DNA of 64,000 bases from Methylothermaceae bacterium. GTDB lineage: Bacteria > Pseudomonadota > Gammaproteobacteria > Methylococcales > Methylothermaceae. The stretch is taken from NCBI GenBank assembly GCA_026981855.1, contig JALSIB010000025.1:1-64000 (forward strand), written 5' to 3'. The notes beneath the pieces were generated by a model. It did no database searches. It was not told the origin of the DNA and was given only the letters and a program-made list of their open reading frames with translations. A program made the position numbers and the translations under genes. Below, one piece after another: positions 1-11,690 of this stretch; position 1 is the first letter of the stretch, and every line of letters begins with the position of its first letter.

Positions 1-69
1 TTCAATGGGTTATTGCTATACACATTTTACCCGATCAGGAACCCCGATCCTCTCGTTTTGAACCCCTTT

Positions 70-2075
<2,006 letters not shown>

Positions 2076-2090
2076 GGACACAACGACGCC

Positions 2091-2106
2091 GCCGGCACAT
2101 GCCGGC
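2091..2106 (-). other. Intergenic hairpin between dnaK and dnaJ
   Basis: The sequence GCCGGCACATGCCGGC forms a GC-only stem of 6-7 bp with a very short loop in the dnaK-dnaJ gap. There is no following T-run, so it is more likely to affect mRNA stability or the dnaK:dnaJ expression ratio than to terminate. This function is inferred. Confidence 0.5.
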
Positions 2107-2162
2107 GGCTCTCCTCCAGGTTTTAAAGTCTCAAGGTTGAATGCCAGGCCCCTTGGGCCAAC

Positions 2163-4103
<1,941 letters not shown>

Positions 4104-4153
4104 TGCTTTTTCTCCGTTACTGAATGTTATCCATCGATGCCCGCTGCCACCTA

Positions 4154-4181
4154 AGATGGGGGCCGCGGCCGCGTTTTCAAG
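4154..4181 (-). promoter_or_regulatory. Sigma-32 (heat-shock) promoter of dnaK
   Basis: Reading the minus strand, CTTGAA (4181-4176) is followed after 14 nt by CCCCATCT (4161-4154). This matches the RpoH consensus CTTGAA-N13/17-CCCCATNT almost exactly. The -35 element overlaps the grpE stop codon, and the start site would fall in the grpE-dnaK gap. Assignment is from consensus only. Confidence 0.75.
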
Positions 4182-4752
4182 CCTGCTCGTCCACGCCCCG
4201 GTGTTCCTCGGCGGGCGGCTTGGCCACCACCACCAATGCCGGCCGGATCAGCCTGTCATTGAGCAGATAGCCCTTTTGAAACACTTTGACCACGGTGTCC
4301 GGCTCCACCCCCCTGACCTCCTCCGTGGCCATCGCCTGATGATAGTCGGGGTTGAACGGCTCGCCCACAGGGTCGATGGGCTGGATGTTGAACCGGTCGA
4401 AGACGGTCAACAGCTGCTTCAGGGTCAGCTCCATGCCCTCGCGGATCTTTTCCACCTCGTCGGTCTCGATCGCGGCCTGCAACCCGAGCTCCAGGCTGTC
4501 CATCACCGCAAGGAGCTCCTTGGCGAACTTCTCGATGGAATATTTTTGGGCGTTCTGCACTTCCCGCTCCATCCGCCGGCGCAGATTCTCCAGTTCCGCC
4601 TGGGCCCTGAGCAGCTTGTCCCAGTTTTCTTCGGCCTTTTTCTCGGCCGCCGCCAGCTGGTCACGCAGCACGGCCAGCTCCTCGCTTTCCTCCGGCGGCG
4701 CGGACTGGGGCTGATCCACCGTTTCCTGGGGATCCTTGGTCTCCTCGGTCAT
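4177..4752 (-). CDS. grpE: Nucleotide exchange factor GrpE
   Basis: GrpE releases ADP from DnaK. The 191-residue protein has an acidic, Gln/Pro-rich N terminus, a long charged helix (about 30-85) that forms the dimeric coiled coil, and the C-terminal beta domain containing [17 protein letters not shown]. The ATG giving MTEETKDP was preferred over an upstream TTG because GGAG lies 9 nt before it. It sits between hrcA and dnaK, the usual order of HrcA-controlled chaperone operons. A weak sigma-32-like sequence (GTTGAT-N14-CCCTTATT, minus strand) lies in the 98-nt hrcA-grpE gap. Confidence 0.97.
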   Translation of the reverse strand: MTEETKDPQETVDQPQSAPPEESEELAVLRDQLAAAEKKAEENWDKLLRAQAELENLRRRMEREVQNAQKYSIEKFAKELLAVMDSLELGLQAAIETDEVEKIREGMELTLKQLLTVFDRFNIQPIDPVGEPFNPDYHQAMATEEVRGVEPDTVVKVFQKGYLLNDRLIRPALVVVAKPPAEEHRGVDEQA

Positions 4753-4850
4753 AGATTTCAACTCCGTCAATGATTGATTCTGAATTCCATTTAGGCGAAA
4801 TAAGGGCGGGCGGTGGAAAAATCAACCCGCCTCTGCTGAATTTACGGCGA

Positions 4851-5894
4851 TCATTCGGGGGACGACAGTTTTTGATTCAGGGCGCAGCTCAGCAGCTTTC
4901 CGGTAATGTCCACCAGGGGAATGATCTTGTCATAATGCATCCGGGTCGGGCCGATCACCCCCAGAACCCCCAGCACCCGGTCGTCCACCTCGTAGGCCCG
5001 GGTCACCAGACTGCACGGTTCGAAAGGGCCGTAACCGGATTCCTCGCCAATATAGATCTGCACCCCCTCGGCGCCGATACACTGATCGAGCAGATGGATC
5101 AAATCCCGTTTTTCCTCGAAGGCCTCAAACAGCATCCGTAACCTTTGATGGTCGGAAAGCTCCGAGAAACCCATCAGATTCACCTGGCCCGAAAGCACGA
5201 AATCCTCGTCCATGGATTCGGCCCCGAACATTCCCTGAGCCATTTCCATCACCGACATCATCTCCCCGCTCGCCCGCTCGCCCGCGGCCTTCAGCTCGTC
5301 TATCAGGGCGGCCCGCAGTTCGGTCAGGCGGCGCCCCTGCAGATGGGCGTTGAGGTAGTTGGCCGCCTGCTGCAATTGCGAGGGGGTGAACGGCTTGTCG
5401 GGACGAATGATCCTGTTGTGGACTTCCTGGTCATCGGTCACGAGGATGACCAGGATCCGCCCCTGGGACAGCGGCAGAAACTCGATGTGCTGAAAGGAAA
5501 TCTGCTGGCGCCTCGGCAAGGTCACCAGGCCGACCATGCGGGTGAGACGGGCGAGCAATTGGGAAGTCGTCTCGAGAAGTTCCTGGGGGTCTTCCAGGGA
5601 TTCGAAATCGTCCCACAGATCCTGGATCAGTTCCCGCTCGAGCGGTTTGACCGTCAGCAGGGAGTCGATGAACAGGCGATATCCCTTGACCGTCGGCACC
5701 CGGCCCGCCGAGGTGTGCGGAGAGGCCACCAACCCCATTTCCTCGAGATCGGCCATCACGTTACGGATCGTCGCCGGACTGAGATTGAGCCCCGCCTCGC
5801 GGGCCAGCGCCCGGGAACCCACGGGCTGCCCCTCGTCGATATAACGCTCGATCAGGGCCTTGAGCAGGAATTGGGCGCGGTCGGTTAATTCCAT
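4851..5894 (-). CDS. hrcA: Heat-inducible transcription repressor HrcA
   Basis: HrcA represses class I heat-shock genes by binding CIRCE operators, and its folding depends on GroEL. The 347-residue protein opens with the winged-helix domain (MELTDRAQFLLKALIERY, then SPATIRNVMADLEEMGL around residues 38-54), followed by the GAF-like inserted dimerisation region. It is the first gene of the minus-strand chaperone operon and is almost certainly autoregulated through the perfect CIRCE copy 20 nt ahead of its ATG. Many gammaproteobacteria lack hrcA and rely on sigma-32 alone. Confidence 0.97.
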   Translation of the reverse strand: MELTDRAQFLLKALIERYIDEGQPVGSRALAREAGLNLSPATIRNVMADLEEMGLVASPHTSAGRVPTVKGYRLFIDSLLTVKPLERELIQDLWDDFESLEDPQELLETTSQLLARLTRMVGLVTLPRRQQISFQHIEFLPLSQGRILVILVTDDQEVHNRIIRPDKPFTPSQLQQAANYLNAHLQGRRLTELRAALIDELKAAGERASGEMMSVMEMAQGMFGAESMDEDFVLSGQVNLMGFSELSDHQRLRMLFEAFEEKRDLIHLLDQCIGAEGVQIYIGEESGYGPFEPCSLVTRAYEVDDRVLGVLGVIGPTRMHYDKIIPLVDITGKLLSCALNQKLSSPE

Positions 5895-5913
5895 GGGAAG
5901 TCGGCAAACGCCG

Positions 5914-5940
5914 TTAGCACTCTATTACCATGAGTGCTAA
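5914..5940 (-). promoter_or_regulatory. CIRCE operator (HrcA binding site)
   Basis: TTAGCACTC (5914-5922), a 9-nt spacer, and GAGTGCTAA (5932-5940) form a perfect match to the CIRCE consensus. The site covers the predicted hrcA transcription start and touches its -10 box, so HrcA binding should block initiation. Confidence 0.96.
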
Positions 5941-5967
5941 ATTAGCAACGTATGGATGGACTGTCAA
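5939..5967 (-). promoter_or_regulatory. Sigma-70 promoter of hrcA operon
   Basis: On the minus strand a perfect TTGACA (5967-5962) is separated by 17 nt from TAATTT (5944-5939). The start point would fall inside the CIRCE operator. The -10 is weak (3/6) but the -35 is consensus and the spacing is ideal. Confidence 0.7.
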
Positions 5968-5984
5968 GAAACACCTAATATAAT
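5957..5984 (+). promoter_or_regulatory. Sigma-70 promoter of nadK-recN-aguAB
   Basis: A perfect TATAAT at 5979-5984 is preceded by TGGACT (5957-5962, 4/6 match) at 16 nt. It lies divergently from and overlaps the hrcA promoter region, giving a short leader of about 20 nt before nadK. Confidence 0.6.
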
Positions 5985-6010
5985 AGGGCATTTGGCAGGA
6001 CACGGATTTT

Positions 6011-6886
6011 GTGAACGCTCATTTCCGGATCATTGGCATCGTGGCCAAACCCAACGCCAAGCGGGTCGGCCCCACGCTGCGGAATCTGTTCGATCATCTC
6101 GCACGGCGCGGGTTCCGGATCCTGTTCGACCCTTCCTGCCGGGACATCATCGAGGCGCCTTCCGACGCGATACGCCCCCCCGAAGCGCTGGGGCGCGAAT
6201 GTGACGTGGTCATCGCCGTCGGCGGTGACGGCACCCTGCTGAACGCGGCCCGGGCGGTCGCACCCTTCGGCACCCCCGTCATCGGCATCAATCTGGGGAG
6301 AATCGGCTTCCTGGTGGACATTTCTCCCGATCACGCCCTGGGCAAGCTCGACGAGATACTCGCCGGTCATTTCCTGGCGGAGGAGCGCTTGATGCTGCAA
6401 ACCCGCATTCAACGTGATGGACGGATCATCCACCAGGAACTGGCGGTGAACGAGGTCGTAGTCCACCGGTGGATCACCCCCAGCATGATCGAAATCATCA
6501 CCCGCATCGACGGCCGCTTTCTCAACGCCCAGCGCGCGGACGGGCTGATCATCTCCACCCCCACCGGCTCGACCGCCTACGCCCTTTCAGGCGGCGGCCC
6601 CATTCTCTATCCCAATCTGGACGTCATCGAACTGGTGCCGATCAACCCCCATACCCTGACCAACCGCCCCATTGTCATCGCCAGCGACAGCAAGGTGGAA
6701 ATCGCCTTCGCCACCACCGGCGAAATGCGCGCCGAGGTCACTTGTGACACCGTCTCCATTCCGGAAGTCCTGACCGACGACCGCATTCTCATCCGCAAGG
6801 CGGACAAATCCTTCAAACTGCTGCATCCGGTCGATTACGACTTTTTCGAGATTCTCCGGGCCAAATTGAACTGGAGCAAAAACTGA
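6011..6886 (+). CDS. nadK: NAD kinase
   Basis: NAD kinase phosphorylates NAD to NADP with ATP or polyphosphate in the cytoplasm. The 291-residue protein contains the signature GGDGTLLNAAR (71-81), with the conserved Asp in GGDG, the AVNEVVV strand near residue 145, and TPTGSTAYALSGGGPI. I chose a GTG start because it gives MNAHFRIIGIVAKP, matching the family N terminus. AGGA lies about 11 nt upstream. It is divergent from hrcA and followed 7 nt later by recN, an arrangement known from many gammaproteobacteria. Confidence 0.97.
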   Translation: MNAHFRIIGIVAKPNAKRVGPTLRNLFDHLARRGFRILFDPSCRDIIEAPSDAIRPPEALGRECDVVIAVGGDGTLLNAARAVAPFGTPVIGINLGRIGFLVDISPDHALGKLDEILAGHFLAEERLMLQTRIQRDGRIIHQELAVNEVVVHRWITPSMIEIITRIDGRFLNAQRADGLIISTPTGSTAYALSGGGPILYPNLDVIELVPINPHTLTNRPIVIASDSKVEIAFATTGEMRAEVTCDTVSIPEVLTDDRILIRKADKSFKLLHPVDYDFFEILRAKLNWSKN

Positions 6887-6893
6887 ACCCCGT

Positions 6894-8561
6894 ATGTTGT
6901 TGAGCCTGACCATTCACGAACTGGCGGTCGTCAAGTCCCTGGATCTCGAGCTTGCCCCGGGATTCACCGCCCTGACGGGAGAAACCGGAGCCGGCAAATC
7001 CATTTTGTTGAACGCGCTGGGGCTGGCGTTGGGGGAACGGGCCGGCGCCGACTTGATCCGGGAAGGGGCCTCGCGCGCGGAGGTGATCCTGGAATTCGCG
7101 CTCGAAGCCGCCCCCGCGGCGAGACGATGGTTAGAGGAAAACGACCTCGATGGCGGCGACAGCTGCCTGATCCGCCGCACGCTCGCCATCAAGGGCCGCT
7201 CGCGCGCCTTCATCAACGACCGCCCGGTCAGCCTCCAGGCGCTCCAGGGCTTTGCCCGTCATCTGGTCGAAATCCACGGCCAGCATGCCCATCTGCGGCT
7301 GCGTCAATCCAGCGCCCAACGCGAACTGCTCGACGCCCATGGCGGCCACGAACCCCTGTTGCGGCAGGTGGCCACCCTCCATCGGCAGTGGCACGAGGTT
7401 CAGGAAAGGCTGACGCAACTGAGGCAACACGAAGGCGACCAAAGTCTGCGCGAGGAATTCCTGCGTTACCAGATCCAGGAACTGGAAGCCGCCGCCGTCG
7501 AGGATCTGGATTACGACGCCCTGGTGGAAGCGCATACCCGTCTGGCCAACCTGGACAAGGTGCTCTCCACGGCCCGGGGGCAGCTGGAAGCGGTGTACGA
7601 TGGTGACCAGGCCGCGGCCGACCGGATCGATCGGGCGGCCCAGGAACTGGAAATCATCGCCGAATGGGCGGCGGAATTCCGCGAGCCCGCCGAGCTGTTG
7701 CGCAGCGCCCAGATCCAGCTCGAAGAAGCCGGTCACAGCCTCAGGCGCAACCTCGACGCCATCGACGACGATCCCGGCCGGCTGATCGAGCTGGACCAAA
7801 AACTGGCGCTGCTCCATGATCTGGCCCGCAAACACCAGACCTCCCCCCCGGAACTGGCGGCAAAACTGTCTCAGATGCGCCAGGAGCTGGACACCCTGAG
7901 CCACCAGGATCGGCTGATCGCGGAATTGACGGCGCAGCAGGAACGTATCAGTGAACGTTACCGGGAGGCCGCGGCCCGGTTGAGCGAGCAGCGGCGGGAA
8001 CAGGCCGGTTTGCTGGCCTCGAGAATCACCGAACTGATGCGGGAACTGGGGATGCCGCACGGGGAATTCGCCATCGAGGTCCATACCGACCCCGGCGCCA
8101 CCCCCCGCAAGGAGGGGCTGGACCGGGTGGCGTTCCTGGTCACCACCAATCCCGGCATGCCGCCCCGTCCCTTGAACAAGGTCGCCTCGGGGGGAGAGCT
8201 TTCCAGGCTCAGCCTGGCGATCCAGGTCGCCTGTATCGAGGCCCGGTCCGTGCCGACGCTGGTTTTCGACGAAGTGGACACCGGAATCGGGGGCGGTGTC
8301 GCGGAAATCGTCGGGCGGCGGCTGCGGGAACTGGGAAAGAGCCGTCAGATTCTTTGCGTGACCCATTTGCCTCAGGTGGCGGCCCAGGCCCATCGGCACC
8401 TCTTGGTCAGCAAGGAAACCTCGGGCAGGGAATCCCAAAGCACGGTCGCCGCGTTGACGGCCGAAGCGCGAAAACGGGAGATCGCCCGGATGCTCGGAGG
8501 CGTCACGATCACCTCCCAGACCCTGGCCCATGCGGAGGAAATGCTGCGATGGGCGAACTGA
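6894..8561 (+). CDS. recN: DNA repair protein RecN
   Basis: RecN is an SMC-like ATPase that tethers DNA ends in recombinational double-strand-break repair. The 555-residue protein has Walker A GETGAGKS (29-36), a central coiled-coil region (about 160-370), the ABC signature SGGELSR and Walker B LVFDEVDTGIGG near the C terminus. The length agrees with E. coli RecN (553). No LexA-type box is visible immediately upstream, and it probably shares the nadK promoter. Its last 13 nt overlap the start of aguA. Confidence 0.97.
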   Translation: MLLSLTIHELAVVKSLDLELAPGFTALTGETGAGKSILLNALGLALGERAGADLIREGASRAEVILEFALEAAPAARRWLEENDLDGGDSCLIRRTLAIKGRSRAFINDRPVSLQALQGFARHLVEIHGQHAHLRLRQSSAQRELLDAHGGHEPLLRQVATLHRQWHEVQERLTQLRQHEGDQSLREEFLRYQIQELEAAAVEDLDYDALVEAHTRLANLDKVLSTARGQLEAVYDGDQAAADRIDRAAQELEIIAEWAAEFREPAELLRSAQIQLEEAGHSLRRNLDAIDDDPGRLIELDQKLALLHDLARKHQTSPPELAAKLSQMRQELDTLSHQDRLIAELTAQQERISERYREAAARLSEQRREQAGLLASRITELMRELGMPHGEFAIEVHTDPGATPRKEGLDRVAFLVTTNPGMPPRPLNKVASGGELSRLSLAIQVACIEARSVPTLVFDEVDTGIGGGVAEIVGRRLRELGKSRQILCVTHLPQVAAQAHRHLLVSKETSGRESQSTVAALTAEARKREIARMLGGVTITSQTLAHAEEMLRWAN

Positions 8562-9616
8562 CGCTGCCTCCGGAATGGGCGCCCCAGTCTTTCGTCGTCC
8601 TCGCCTGGCCCCGGCCCGAGGGGGATTTCGGCCCGTGGCTGGAAGCGGTGGAAGAAACCTACGCGCTCGTCGCCAGAGCAATCAGCGCCCGTCAGCGCCT
8701 TTGGATCATCGGCCGCGACACCGCACACATCGGCCATATTCAAACGCTGCTCGCCAGATACGCCGCCGCTGCGGCCAATATTCGCTTCACCGCGCACCCT
8801 TACCATGACACCTGGGTCCGCGACACCCTGCCACTGACCGTGTGGCAAAGGGCGGGGAAAGCAACCTCCCGGCATGTCCGGCCCGCGCTGGTGGATTTCC
8901 GCTTCAACGGCTGGGGAGGAAAATATCCGGCGAAACCGGACGACGAACTGGGCGCCCGCCTCCACCAGGCCGGGCTGTTCGGTGCCACGCCCTACCGAAA
9001 AGTGGAATGGGTGCTGGAAGGTGGGAGCGTGGAAACAGACGGGCTCGGCACTCTGCTGGCCACCCGCGGTTCGATCCAAAATCCCAACCGCAACCCGAAC
9101 CCCCAAGAGGCGGAAAGCGTTCTGAGAAAGGCCCTGGGGCTGAAGCGCTTTCTCTGGCTGGATCATGGGCGCCTGGAAGGAGACGACACGGACGGGCACA
9201 TCGACACCCTGGCCCGCTTCTGCACCCCCGACACCATCGCCTACCAGGCCTGCGAAGACCCTTCCGACACCCATTACCCGCCCTTGCAGGCCATGGCGAA
9301 GCAGCTGGCCGGTTTCCGCACCCCTGAAGGCAAGCCCTACCGGCTGCTGCCGTTGCCGCTGCCCAAACCCGTTCACGACCGGCAAGGCAGGCGGCTGCCG
9401 GCGTCCTATGTCAACTTCCTGCTCATCAATGGCGCTGTTCTCGTCCCTCAGTATGACGATTCCGCCGACAGGCCGGCCGCTTCCCTTTTGTCCCGGGCGT
9501 TCCCAGGAAGGGAAATCGTCCCCATTCCCGCCCGCCCACTGATTCACCAATATGGCAGCATTCATTGCATGAGCATGCATTATCCTGTCAATCAAACCCA
9601 GGCCCGATGCCCATGA
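8549..9616 (+). CDS. aguA: Agmatine deiminase
   Basis: The enzyme deiminates agmatine to N-carbamoylputrescine plus ammonia. The 355-residue protein belongs to the guanidino-group-modifying PAD_porph family. It shows DTWVRDT, EGGSVETDGLGTLLATRGS, HTDGHIDTLARF-type motifs (here DTDGHIDTLARF) and the C-terminal GSIHCMSMHYP loop with the presumed catalytic Cys340. The ATG lies inside the end of recN (13-nt overlap), giving MGELTLPPEWAPQ, which fits the family start. It overlaps aguB, so the two act as one putrescine-forming module. Confidence 0.93.
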   Translation: MGELTLPPEWAPQSFVVLAWPRPEGDFGPWLEAVEETYALVARAISARQRLWIIGRDTAHIGHIQTLLARYAAAAANIRFTAHPYHDTWVRDTLPLTVWQRAGKATSRHVRPALVDFRFNGWGGKYPAKPDDELGARLHQAGLFGATPYRKVEWVLEGGSVETDGLGTLLATRGSIQNPNRNPNPQEAESVLRKALGLKRFLWLDHGRLEGDDTDGHIDTLARFCTPDTIAYQACEDPSDTHYPPLQAMAKQLAGFRTPEGKPYRLLPLPLPKPVHDRQGRRLPASYVNFLLINGAVLVPQYDDSADRPAASLLSRAFPGREIVPIPARPLIHQYGSIHCMSMHYPVNQTQARCP

Positions 9617-10500
9617 CCCATACACGCTCCGTCGCCCTGGTCCAACATCCATGTGGCGGCGATTACGATCACAACCTTTCCCTCTCCATTGACGCAATCC
9701 GAGCCGCTGCCGCAAAAGGGGCGGAACTGATCCTCCTTCCCGAACTCCATACCCTGCCCTACTTCTGTCAGGCCGAAAACACCGGGCATTTCGAGTTGGC
9801 CGAACGAATCCCGGGGCCCACGTCGAACAAACTGGCCGGACTGGCCCGGGAGCTGGGTGTGGTCATCGTAGCGTCCCTGTTCGAAAAACGTGCGCCGGGG
9901 TTATATCACAATACCGCGATCGTTTTGGACCGTGACGGCTCTTTGGCCGGAAAATACCGGAAGATGCATATTCCGGACGACCCCGGTTATTACGAGAAAT
10001 TTTATTTCACCCCCGGCGATCTGGGATTCGAACCCATCCAGACCAGCCTGGGAAAACTGGGGGTATTGGTGTGTTGGGATCAATGGTATCCCGAGGCGGC
10101 CCGGTTAATGGCCTTGTCCGGGGCCATAATCCTGCTTTATCCCACCGCCATCGGCTGGGATCCCCGGGACAATGAAGGTGAAAAGCAACGCCAGCTGGAT
10201 GCCTGGAAAGTGATTCAAAGATCCCATGCCATCGCCAACGGCCTGCCCGTGGTTTCTTGCAACCGGATTGGACTGGAACCGGATCCGAGTCATCAATCGG
10301 CGGGAATACATTTTTGGGGCAACAGTTTTATATGCGGCCCCCAAGGGGAATTATTGGCGCAAGCCGGTGCCGAGGAAGAACGGATATTGCTGGCCCAGAT
10401 AGATATTCAATGCACGGAAAAAATACGCCGGATCTGGCCCTATCTGCGTGATCGCCGCATAGACGCCTATTCGGACCTGACCCGGCGCTATCGGGATTGA
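9607..10500 (+). CDS. aguB: N-carbamoylputrescine amidase
   Basis: This nitrilase-superfamily enzyme hydrolyses N-carbamoylputrescine to putrescine, CO2 and ammonia. The Glu-Lys-Cys triad is visible: LLPELH (E46), KYRKMHIPDD (K119) and LVCWDQWYPE (C156). The 297-residue product matches the family. Two close ATGs are possible (9607 or 9613); I took the first because AGG lies 5 nt upstream. It overlaps aguA by 10 nt. The stop codon directly abuts the stop of the convergent H-NS-like gene, leaving no room for a separate terminator. Confidence 0.95.
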   Translation: MPMTHTRSVALVQHPCGGDYDHNLSLSIDAIRAAAAKGAELILLPELHTLPYFCQAENTGHFELAERIPGPTSNKLAGLARELGVVIVASLFEKRAPGLYHNTAIVLDRDGSLAGKYRKMHIPDDPGYYEKFYFTPGDLGFEPIQTSLGKLGVLVCWDQWYPEAARLMALSGAIILLYPTAIGWDPRDNEGEKQRQLDAWKVIQRSHAIANGLPVVSCNRIGLEPDPSHQSAGIHFWGNSFICGPQGELLAQAGAEEERILLAQIDIQCTEKIRRIWPYLRDRRIDAYSDLTRRYRD

Positions 10501-10845
10501 TCACTCCGTGATGAGAAAATCTTCCTTTTTATGCCCTTGCGCCACCAGCTCACGCATCCAGCGCGGCATCTGCCCTCTTCCGGTCCAAACCAGAGAGGGA
10601 TCGGTGGGATGGCGATACTTCGGCGGCAACTTCCCTCTCCGGCGCCCTCCGCGCTCTTCCGCCTCGGCCTTCCCTTTTACCCGGATGATGACCTCGAGCC
10701 CTGCGGAAGCGGCCAGTTTTTTTATTTCCCGAATCACCTGCTGGCGCTCTTCCTTTTTCTTTGCGTCGAGCGTACGCTGGGCCTCCTCGATCATTTTTTC
10801 CAGTTCCTCGGCGGATAGTGCTTCCAATTGTTTTTCCAGCTTCAT
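10501..10845 (-). CDS. H-NS family nucleoid-associated protein
   Basis: The 114-residue protein has an N-terminal charged helical oligomerisation region (about 1-50), a basic linker (65-76) and the C-terminal H-NS DNA-binding motif KYRHPTDPSLVWTGRGQMPRWM-like segment at 76-97, with the GRGQMP core. Such proteins bind and silence AT-rich DNA. The gene has its own good sigma-70 promoter in an AT-rich divergent spacer shared with the rhodanese-like gene. A specific paralogue name (hns, bpH3, hvrA-like) cannot be fixed from sequence alone. Confidence 0.92.
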   Translation of the reverse strand: MKLEKQLEALSAEELEKMIEEAQRTLDAKKKEERQQVIREIKKLAASAGLEVIIRVKGKAEAEERGGRRRGKLPPKYRHPTDPSLVWTGRGQMPRWMRELVAQGHKKEDFLITE

Positions 10846-10888
10846 TTTTCACTCAATATTCAATTAAATTAAAAAATATTCGGTATTC

Positions 10889-10918
10889 ATTATAGCCGGT
10901 TTTCATTAACACCATCAA
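10889..10918 (-). promoter_or_regulatory. Sigma-70 promoter of the H-NS-like gene
   Basis: On the minus strand TTGATG (10918-10913) is followed after 18 nt by a perfect TATAAT (10894-10889), about 45 nt before the ATG. The 82-nt divergent spacer is notably AT-rich compared with its surroundings and could itself be an H-NS target. Confidence 0.7.
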
Positions 10919-10927
10919 TTCACCACC

Positions 10928-11599
10928 ATGAAAACAATTCGCTACCGATATTTAACAGCCCTTTTCGTATCCTTCTATTGTGCCTCCTCAAGCTGGGCCC
11001 AACCCATTTCCGCCAAACCTCCTTCTTCACCCGCAAAAGTCAATCTCAGCCCTCACATCGAAAAACTGGAGATTGTCACCCCCGATGGCACCTTGGTTAT
11101 ACGCAGGATAGCCGACCCTTTACATACTGTCCCACCACCCTTCGATAAAACTTCACGCCCGTGCCCCCCCTTCTGCATTCAACCCATTATCGCGGGGGAG
11201 GGCGTGCAAACCATTGGCGAGCTGGAATTGTTCGAATATCTTCAAAAGGGGACAAAGCGCGACGATATCCTCATCATCGATACCAGACTGGCGGAATGGT
11301 ATGGACGGGAAACCCTCCCTTTGGCAATCAACCTCCCCCAGGAACTGCTGGTGAATGGTTTCGACAATATTGCCCAGACCGACCTCGGGGCGACAAAAAC
11401 GGAAAAAGGCTGGGAGTATTCCAACGCCAAAACTCTGGTGATTTTCTGCAATGGGTATTGGAATCCCGACTCCTACCAAACCATTCAATTCCTGCTATCG
11501 AAACATTACCCTCCGGAGAAAATCAAATGGTATCGAGGCGGCATGCAGGCATGGCTGTCTCTGGGACTGACCACGGTAAAAAATCCAAACAGCCCTTGA
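10928..11599 (+). CDS. Secreted rhodanese-like protein
   Basis: The 223-residue protein starts with a signal peptide (about residues 1-24, ending SSWA) and is probably periplasmic. A CPPFC motif precedes a rhodanese-like domain, with IIDTRLAEWY and the active-site loop FCNGYWNPDS (candidate Cys174), then WYRGGMQAWLSLGL. In relatives I recall, the loop is CNGxWCxQS, so the second loop Cys seems replaced here. Sulfur transfer is therefore plausible but not certain. The gene is more AT-rich than its neighbours. There is no clear ribosome site ahead of the ATG. Confidence 0.85.
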   Translation: MKTIRYRYLTALFVSFYCASSSWAQPISAKPPSSPAKVNLSPHIEKLEIVTPDGTLVIRRIADPLHTVPPPFDKTSRPCPPFCIQPIIAGEGVQTIGELELFEYLQKGTKRDDILIIDTRLAEWYGRETLPLAINLPQELLVNGFDNIAQTDLGATKTEKGWEYSNAKTLVIFCNGYWNPDSYQTIQFLLSKHYPPEKIKWYRGGMQAWLSLGLTTVKNPNSP

Positions 11600-11690
11600 A
11601 ACGCTTCATTCAGAAAGCCTCCCCGGCGGAACGGATATAATTGTCCCGTTCAGCGTCTCATCAGAAACCTGGGATTACCGCCAAACCAAC

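Noticed and set aside
7131-8681. Antisense open frame over recN
   Set aside because: recN motifs on the plus strand are complete; the antisense product resembles no family.
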